From: Trichocoleus desertorum ATA4-8-CV12
GTDB taxonomy: Bacteria > Cyanobacteriota > Cyanobacteriia > FACHB-46
Assembly (NCBI GenBank): GCA_019358975.1
Contig: JAHHIL010000004.1
Span: 62,001-126,000, forward strand
Reading direction: 5' to 3'
DNA: 64,000 bases
The translations under genes were made by a program, and so were the position numbers. Numbering within the stretch: the first letter of the stretch is position 1; each line of letters opens with the position of its first letter. The notes beneath the pieces were generated by a model. It was given only the letters and a program-made list of their open reading frames with translations, did not search any database and was not told where the DNA came from. Of this stretch, positions 59,612 to 64,000 are shown piece by piece.

Positions 59612-61678
59612 ATGGATTTCAATTATTCAAGCTTACTGTCTCTAATTGTAGGGGCTATTGCTGTATGGATCTGTGGCTTGCCGCTCGATCGCTGGTGGCG
59701 AGAACGCAGTTACGATCTTACTGGCAAAACTATTCTGATGACCGGGGGTTCGCGAGGTCTGGGTCTGGTCATGGCTCGGCAGTTGATTCAGCAGGGAGCC
59801 CGTTTAGCCATCTGTGCGCGAGATGAAGCAGAGCTAGAGCGGGCGCGGCATGAATTAGTTGAGCAACGAGGTGGAGAAGTTTTGGCATTGCCGTGTGATG
59901 TCACTGACCAAGCGCAAGTAGAGCAGTTGGTGCAGCAGGTGCGCGATCGCTTTGGGGCGATCGATATCTTGATTAACAATGCAGGCACTGACATCGTGGG
60001 GCCGATGGATACCCTGACCCTACAGGATTACGATGATGCGATGAAGCTGCATTTTTGGGCACCTCTCTACACCACTTATGCAGTGCTGCCAGAAATGCGC
60101 CAGCGACGGGAAGGCCGTATCGTCAATGTCTCCTCCATTGGCGGTAAGGTCGTGTCTCCGCATATGGTGGCCTACTGTGCCAGCAAATTTGCTTTAACGG
60201 GCTTGTCTGAAGCCATGCGAACCGAGTTGGATCAAGAGGGAATCACAGTCACAACCGTATGCCCCGGTTTTATCCGGACTGGCGTGGTCGATCATGTGAT
60301 TGTGAAAGGGCAAAATCGCAAAGAGTTTGCTTGGTTCAGCATTGGCGATTCTCTTCCCTTTATTTCAACCAGTGCCGAAAATGTAGCTCGACAAACCATT
60401 GCTGCTCTGCGTCGGGGTGATGCAGAGATAGTTATATCGTTTCCTGCTTGGCTGACTGTCCGCTTATACGGTCTGTTTCCAGGCTTGACAACTAATCTAC
60501 TCAGTTTGGCAAATCGTTTACTGCCTAAAACCGGAGGAATTGGCCCAGAGCGGGCGTTGGGAAGAGATAGCCACTCCTTGTGGTCTCCTTCCTGGTTAAC
60601 TTTCCTCAGTAACAGAGCAGCACGACGGAACAATGAGATTCCAGTCGCAGAGCCAGGAACACAAATAGGAAGCGATTCTCCTTCGGAAAGGCTGCGCCAA
60701 CGCTCCCTCAACCCAGTTGAGATAGGCACTGATCCCTTAAATGCGCCGATTGAGTTTAGTGGTGAACGATCCAATCAGCAGACGGTCGAGCGAGAGCGAT
60801 CGCCTGAAATAGCGCAAACAGATCCAGAGGCAACTCAGTCTACACAAATTGCTGAGATTACCCCTGAAATTCAAGCCTGTTTTGAAGATATTCAAGACAC
60901 CTTGGGGATTCCTTGGGTACCTGCTAGCTGGCGTGATCATGCCGCTTATCCAGCTGTAATGCAGTTGTTTTGGCAGCGTCTCAAGCCTGCGATGCAAACA
61001 GAAGCCTTTTTGCAGGATGCGATCGCCATTACCGAGCATATCTATCGCGACATCATTGATTGGTATCAACCTGGTTATCAAGTTGATGTCAACGAAGCGG
61101 AGCGGCATCGGATTCAGCGAGAACTCAACGCCTTTATCTTTGGTAATTCTCAACTGCTAATCCAGCAAATTGCTCTGAGCCGAGCTTTGGGAGGAGAGAT
61201 TGTTGGGCAGGATGGTAATACAGATCCGCGTCATGGGCCTAATGCTTATCGTCATACCAAAATCCAAATGACGGATGGGCAAACTGTGCCAGAAATCTCC
61301 GAGGAGATGCAGCAAGTTTATCAGGATATCAAGCAAATCCTAGGGATCGCGATCGTCAGTCCTGATTATCAAGCCTTAGCTCGCTGGTCTACCTTCTTTT
61401 TGCCAGCGTGGAAAGACCTCAAGAGCTGGCGAGATCGGCCAGAGTATCAGTTCTTAATTCAAGAGGTGGTGCGAAGAAGTGAGGAGGCGGCAAATCATCT
61501 CAGCTCTACAGTATTGGTGGGTGAGCGGGAAGTTCGCGATCTGCTGGATAACCCGGATGATTTTGACCAGATTCAGCAAAGAGTACAGATGTTCAAGGGT
61601 GTATTGCCAGAACTAATTGTCCAAGATGCTCTGTTTCACATGGCTCTCTCTGGGGCTCAATCGGTGGCTACGCCTTAG
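59612..61678 (+). CDS. SDR fused to a DehI-like (2-haloacid dehalogenase type I fold) domain
   Basis: 688 residues. A short N-terminal membrane anchor (LLSLIVGAIAVWICGLPL) leads to a complete SDR: TGGSRGLG (near 44-51), NNAG, Ser in NVSSIGGKV and YCASK. After a Ser/Glu-rich linker (about residues 340-410) come two copies of the DehI-type helical repeat: IQACFEDIQDTLGIPWVPASW and MQQVYQDIKQILGIAIVSPDY. DehI cleaves halogenated 2-carboxylic acids, but here its active-site residues cannot be confirmed, so the domain may have another role. Two enzyme-like modules in one chain are the odd feature. Confidence 0.82.
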   Translation: MDFNYSSLLSLIVGAIAVWICGLPLDRWWRERSYDLTGKTILMTGGSRGLGLVMARQLIQQGARLAICARDEAELERARHELVEQRGGEVLALPCDVTDQAQVEQLVQQVRDRFGAIDILINNAGTDIVGPMDTLTLQDYDDAMKLHFWAPLYTTYAVLPEMRQRREGRIVNVSSIGGKVVSPHMVAYCASKFALTGLSEAMRTELDQEGITVTTVCPGFIRTGVVDHVIVKGQNRKEFAWFSIGDSLPFISTSAENVARQTIAALRRGDAEIVISFPAWLTVRLYGLFPGLTTNLLSLANRLLPKTGGIGPERALGRDSHSLWSPSWLTFLSNRAARRNNEIPVAEPGTQIGSDSPSERLRQRSLNPVEIGTDPLNAPIEFSGERSNQQTVERERSPEIAQTDPEATQSTQIAEITPEIQACFEDIQDTLGIPWVPASWRDHAAYPAVMQLFWQRLKPAMQTEAFLQDAIAITEHIYRDIIDWYQPGYQVDVNEAERHRIQRELNAFIFGNSQLLIQQIALSRALGGEIVGQDGNTDPRHGPNAYRHTKIQMTDGQTVPEISEEMQQVYQDIKQILGIAIVSPDYQALARWSTFFLPAWKDLKSWRDRPEYQFLIQEVVRRSEEAANHLSSTVLVGEREVRDLLDNPDDFDQIQQRVQMFKGVLPELIVQDALFHMALSGAQSVATP

Positions 61679-61764
61679 ACTAGTCAGCGCGGTTAACAAA
61701 ACTGCCAAAGTTGCTAAAGCTGCCAAAGCAAATATTTTAACAATCAGCTTAAGGAGATAGAAGC

Positions 61765-62010
61765 ATGACTGATAATCATGATAAAAGAAATGAGGGAAAA
61801 CAAAATCAGCCTGCTCAAGCAAGCGATCGCCCTGAAGAGGTAGAAACCTATGATGTATTAAAGCTAGTCCGCACAGGTGGCTTTGATGGTGATCCGCAGG
61901 AGATTTTAGGTAATCCAGCCGTTGCCCCCGAAATGATTCAAGAAGGCAGAGATCTTAGACCCGATTTGTTTAGAGAGGCGGACGAAGCTAGCCCTGATCA
62001 AGGAGCTTAA
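61765..62010 (+). CDS. acidic, hydrophilic small protein
   Basis: 81 residues, no hydrophobic segment, rich in Asp/Glu/Gln/Pro (TDNHDKRNEGKQNQPAQAS start). The middle reads EVETYDVLKLVRTGGFDGDP, which could be a short motif. AAGGAG precedes the ATG. Not recognised; the preceding gene is the SDR-DehI fusion, 86 nt away. Confidence 0.6.
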   Translation: MTDNHDKRNEGKQNQPAQASDRPEEVETYDVLKLVRTGGFDGDPQEILGNPAVAPEMIQEGRDLRPDLFREADEASPDQGA

Positions 62011-62061
62011 GGCGATCGCCAGGATACATTGACATTCACAATTTTGTGTAAAGGAAAAATC

Positions 62062-62370
62062 ATGAATAAGCAATTCAAAGTTCTAGTTTCAGCGTTTGGC
62101 TTAGCTCTATTTCTAGCTGCTTGTGGCACTGGTGGCGGCACTGGTGGAGATACAGGTGGTGGTGCAGGTGGCACAGGTGGCACAGGTACCACCGGAACAG
62201 AGGGTGGTACGGGTACAGGTACCACCGGAACAGGTGCAACAGGGACAGGTGGCACAGGAACCACTGATACTGGAACTACCGGGACAGGTGGCACAGGTGG
62301 CACAGATACAACAACTACAACAACCTCTCCTAGCCCATCTCCTAGCCCATCTCCTACCACTTCTCCATAA
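62062..62370 (+). CDS. Gly/Thr-rich low-complexity lipoprotein
   Basis: 102 residues from ATG 62062 (AAAGGAA upstream). A lipoprotein signal peptide ends at LAAC (Cys about 21). The mature part is made almost only of Gly and Thr, with short GTGGTG-type runs, ending in SPSPSPSPTTSP. The DNA is a minisatellite with a 33-bp period (ACAGGTACCACCGGAACAG at 62182 and 62215), so length is likely to vary between strains. Anchored, disordered, probably on the cell surface. A good terminator follows. Confidence 0.7.
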   Translation: MNKQFKVLVSAFGLALFLAACGTGGGTGGDTGGGAGGTGGTGTTGTEGGTGTGTTGTGATGTGGTGTTDTGTTGTGGTGGTDTTTTTTSPSPSPSPSPTTSP

Positions 62371-62401
62371 AAATTTAGCGTTGACTGAAAGCCCAACGCA
62401 T

Positions 62402-62431
62402 AAGCCTCTTCTCATGATTGGGAAGAGGCTT
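62402..62431 (+). terminator. rho-independent terminator of the lipoprotein gene
   Basis: AAGCCTCTT (62402-62410) and AAGAGGCTT (62423-62431) form a 9-bp stem followed by TTT and T-rich DNA. Confidence 0.9.
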
Positions 62432-62469
62432 TTTGGTTTTATTTTTTGGTTTTACTGAGAACTAGCCAT

Positions 62470-62673
62470 TTATGGCTTTGATTCTTCCTCAACGTTGGCT
62501 TGGCCAGGGGATTCCGGATCTGATGTCATGGCAGGAGCAGCCTGATGAGCATTTGGATCGTTAGCATCTGTATCTGAATCAGCCTGAACACTATTAGAAC
62601 CGGGTGATGCTTCTAATTCCGCTTGGGGCAGTTGTTCAACTCCAAGAGATTCATCCTTTTGTTCGTCTAGCAT
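62470..62673 (-). CDS. acidic disordered small protein downstream of the hemerythrin-like gene
   Basis: 67 residues, very rich in Asp, Glu, Ala, Pro and Ser with no predicted fold. It is in the same frame as the hemerythrin-like protein and begins only one codon after its TAA; the start MLDEQKDES resembles the (M/L)LDEIK segment expected to continue a hemerythrin fold. It could therefore be a separated tail of that gene rather than an independent protein. Confidence 0.45.
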   Translation of the reverse strand: MLDEQKDESLGVEQLPQAELEASPGSNSVQADSDTDANDPNAHQAAPAMTSDPESPGQANVEEESKP

Positions 62674-62676
62674 GGT

Positions 62677-63252
62677 TTAACTCTGGATCACTTCGTCAGT
62701 TTGGTCATATATTTCTTGCATGTGCTCGTAATAAGGACGCAACGCTGGATAAAGCACCTGCTCCTCAGCCAAACCGTGAATACTAACGTCTTTGTAGAGC
62801 TGTCCAAAATACTCCTGAACTTTCTCAGGATCATCGCTTTCTAAAAGTTCGCTGAATAAAACATCCGATTTCGTATGATCAGCCAGCAGCAAGTCACGAA
62901 TACTCATCTCTTCATTAACTCGCGTCATCACACTCCCTACAACGCCAGTTAAAGCAGCGGCAGCATCCTGAACCCGCGCTTTCAGCCCCTGAGCTGGATC
63001 TTCTCCTGTAAGTTCGCGTATGCCTAAAACTTCTAAAATGCCTTTGAGCTGTTCTTGGTGGGCACGATTTTCAAAATTAATTGTATTAAGAGGGGTAATA
63101 GCCATTTCAATATCAGCACCCACCACTTGAGCCGCTTTATGAATTAGCAATCCTCTCATTGTCTGCCGATGCTTGAGCAGTTCCTGCGGAAATACTTGCT
63201 CAAACAATGTGAATTCTGCACTTGCCATGTAGTTCCGAACTTCTTCTATCAT
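62677..63252 (-). CDS. hemerythrin-domain protein, second part of a split gene
   Basis: 191 residues. ADHTKSDVLFSELLES and VSIHGLAEEQVLYPAL carry His/Glu ligands of an HHE hemerythrin domain that binds a di-iron centre (O2, NO or iron sensing). The first ~110 residues are a helical region. The chain stops shortly after the second ligand pair, so the last helices of the fold are missing. A start at 63252 overlaps the stop of the upstream 80-residue frame; the two parts were probably one protein (see findings). Confidence 0.7.
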   Translation of the reverse strand: MIEEVRNYMASAEFTLFEQVFPQELLKHRQTMRGLLIHKAAQVVGADIEMAITPLNTINFENRAHQEQLKGILEVLGIRELTGEDPAQGLKARVQDAAAALTGVVGSVMTRVNEEMSIRDLLLADHTKSDVLFSELLESDDPEKVQEYFGQLYKDVSIHGLAEEQVLYPALRPYYEHMQEIYDQTDEVIQS

Positions 63253-63491
63253 TGCCCGAATTTTTTTTGTGGCTCGCTCTTAACTCCATACTGAACAATT
63301 ACAGTTTCAATAATACCCATATTTTTCTGGTCATCTTGGAGCATATTCTGTAATTGTTGATGAATTTGCTCATCAACTACAGTACTCAACAAGACGTGTT
63401 CGTTGGCAATCAGCAAATTTTGTAGAGCTTGCATATCTGCCAATTGAGATGCGATCGCGATACGCTTTGCGTCATCCAGCATTACTACCAT
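63249..63491 (-). CDS. N-terminal part of the split hemerythrin-domain gene
   Basis: 80 residues, all helical. VMLDDAKRIAIASQLADMQALQNL and MLQDDQKNMGIIETVIVQYGVKSEPQ look like the opening helices of cyanobacterial hemerythrin-domain proteins, which then continue into a region like the next frame. The frame ends 8 nt after an A8 run (63261-63268 on the minus strand). One extra A would fuse it to the downstream frame without a gap. Confidence 0.55.
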   Translation of the reverse strand: MVVMLDDAKRIAIASQLADMQALQNLLIANEHVLLSTVVDEQIHQQLQNMLQDDQKNMGIIETVIVQYGVKSEPQKKFGQ

Positions 63492-64000
63492 TTTTTATTC
63501 TCCTTTACCCAGGTGATGACAACCTAGCAATTGTTGCTTATGCCATGACACTCAATGTATTTAGGTACGTCAGATATGTATCAGATATGTGTTAGATGCA
63601 GGCTCTAAAATCATCCATGCTATTTGACTAACAAATCAAGAAATAGCAGTCATTCCAACTTCTAGCTAAAGAGACAAATTATTGTTAAGTTGTTTCGGAT
63701 TCCTAAACACAGCTTTTAGGTTGTATTTATGGAAACAAGAATTTTTAATAAAGAACTGCTCTGAATCTAGTAGTGTCAGCTAGTTTAAAGGCTTCATAGT
63801 TTTTAAACTAATGTATTATCTGAGAATCCAAAAATAACGATTTAATATTTTAATGATATTCAAGAGATGTGACAAAGCTATCTCGGAAATTGTAGTATTT
63901 GAGATTACAATTTTGCTTAATAAAAGGCTTAATACAATTTCTACCTTTTGGTGAATTAGCTGAATTCCTTAGAGAGAAGCTATTCCAACAACAAAAGTGT
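63492..64000. other. AT-rich intergenic region to the right edge
   Basis: No gene is recognisable. The only clear structure is TAGTTTAAA (63781-63789) and TTTAAACTA (63802-63810), a 9-bp perfect inverted repeat with a 12-nt loop. Confidence 0.5.

Noticed and set aside
62007-62415. Pro/Val- or Cys/Thr-rich frames opposite the lipoprotein gene
   Set aside because: By-products of the Gly/Thr minisatellite on the other strand.

Overview
The window looks like chromosomal DNA of a cyanobacterium, probably a filamentous or otherwise large-genome species. The HIP1 octamer GCGATCGC recurs throughout, on both strands and inside genes. Several proteins are typical of cyanobacteria or plastids: a Psb32-like TPM protein, a CSP41-type epimerase-like protein, a carotenoid cleavage oxygenase and a Synechocystis-type ArsC. 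I see no rRNA, no canonical tRNA, no CRISPR array, no prophage and no replication origin.

Layout. 1-6 kb: end of a NudC-type Nudix gene, a pRiA4b-ORF3-like protein and a heterodimeric ABC exporter. 6-11 kb: a small membrane protein, a two-AAA-domain CDC48-like ATPase, two extragenic palindromes, an RluA-type pseudouridine synthase carrying an in-frame repeat insertion, and a decayed EEP-nuclease gene. 11.5-15.5 kb: a carotenoid oxygenase, then an arsenic operon (arsR, NIP-like aquaporin, arsC, arsH). 15.9-20.6 kb: an SDR, TreZ and a GH13 amylase with CBM20. 21-23 kb: a TnpB element with a small divergent ribbon-helix-helix gene. 23-34.3 kb: mostly housekeeping and metabolic genes (GDSL esterase, formyl-THF cyclo-ligase-like, ureohydrolase, b561-like protein, CbbX-like AAA, S10 peptidase, GT-C transferase, CSP41, SurE). 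34.4-36.6 kb: a histidine kinase, a convergent response regulator and a frameshifted pentapeptide-repeat gene. 37-38.2 kb: a second TnpB element. 38.6-45.4 kb: stress and envelope genes (KGG protein, Psb32-like, metallophosphoesterase with a DUF2993 protein, three small membrane proteins, a membrane alpha/beta hydrolase). 45.5-49.1 kb: Uma2 and a NACHT-HEAT STAND NTPase. 49.4-56 kb: two tandem tRNA-like RNAs directly upstream of a Ro60/TROVE gene, then a repeat cluster and a SNF2-SWIM pair. 56-63.5 kb: a 2OG-Fe(II) oxygenase, an Mqo-like flavoprotein, small membrane proteins, an SDR-DehI fusion, a Gly/Thr-rich lipoprotein and a hemerythrin gene split by a frameshift at an A8 tract.

The most interesting locus is 49,468-51,392. 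Two ~125-nt units each fold on paper into a tRNA-like body: a 7-8 bp acceptor stem, a D-arm and a T-arm with loop TGCAATT. The anticodon arm is replaced by a conserved insert of about 75 nt. The first unit ends in an encoded ACCA. They stand tandemly upstream of a bacterial Ro60 (Rsr) gene, as expected of tRNA-mimic Y RNAs (YrlA-type). A third copy of one hairpin of the insert lies over the Ro60 ribosome-binding region, which hints at translational feedback.

Several genes look damaged (EEP nuclease, pentapeptide protein, hemerythrin), and two carry or neighbour C/G-rich repeats. This fits a repeat-rich genome in which IS200/IS605-type TnpB genes and small palindromes are spreading.
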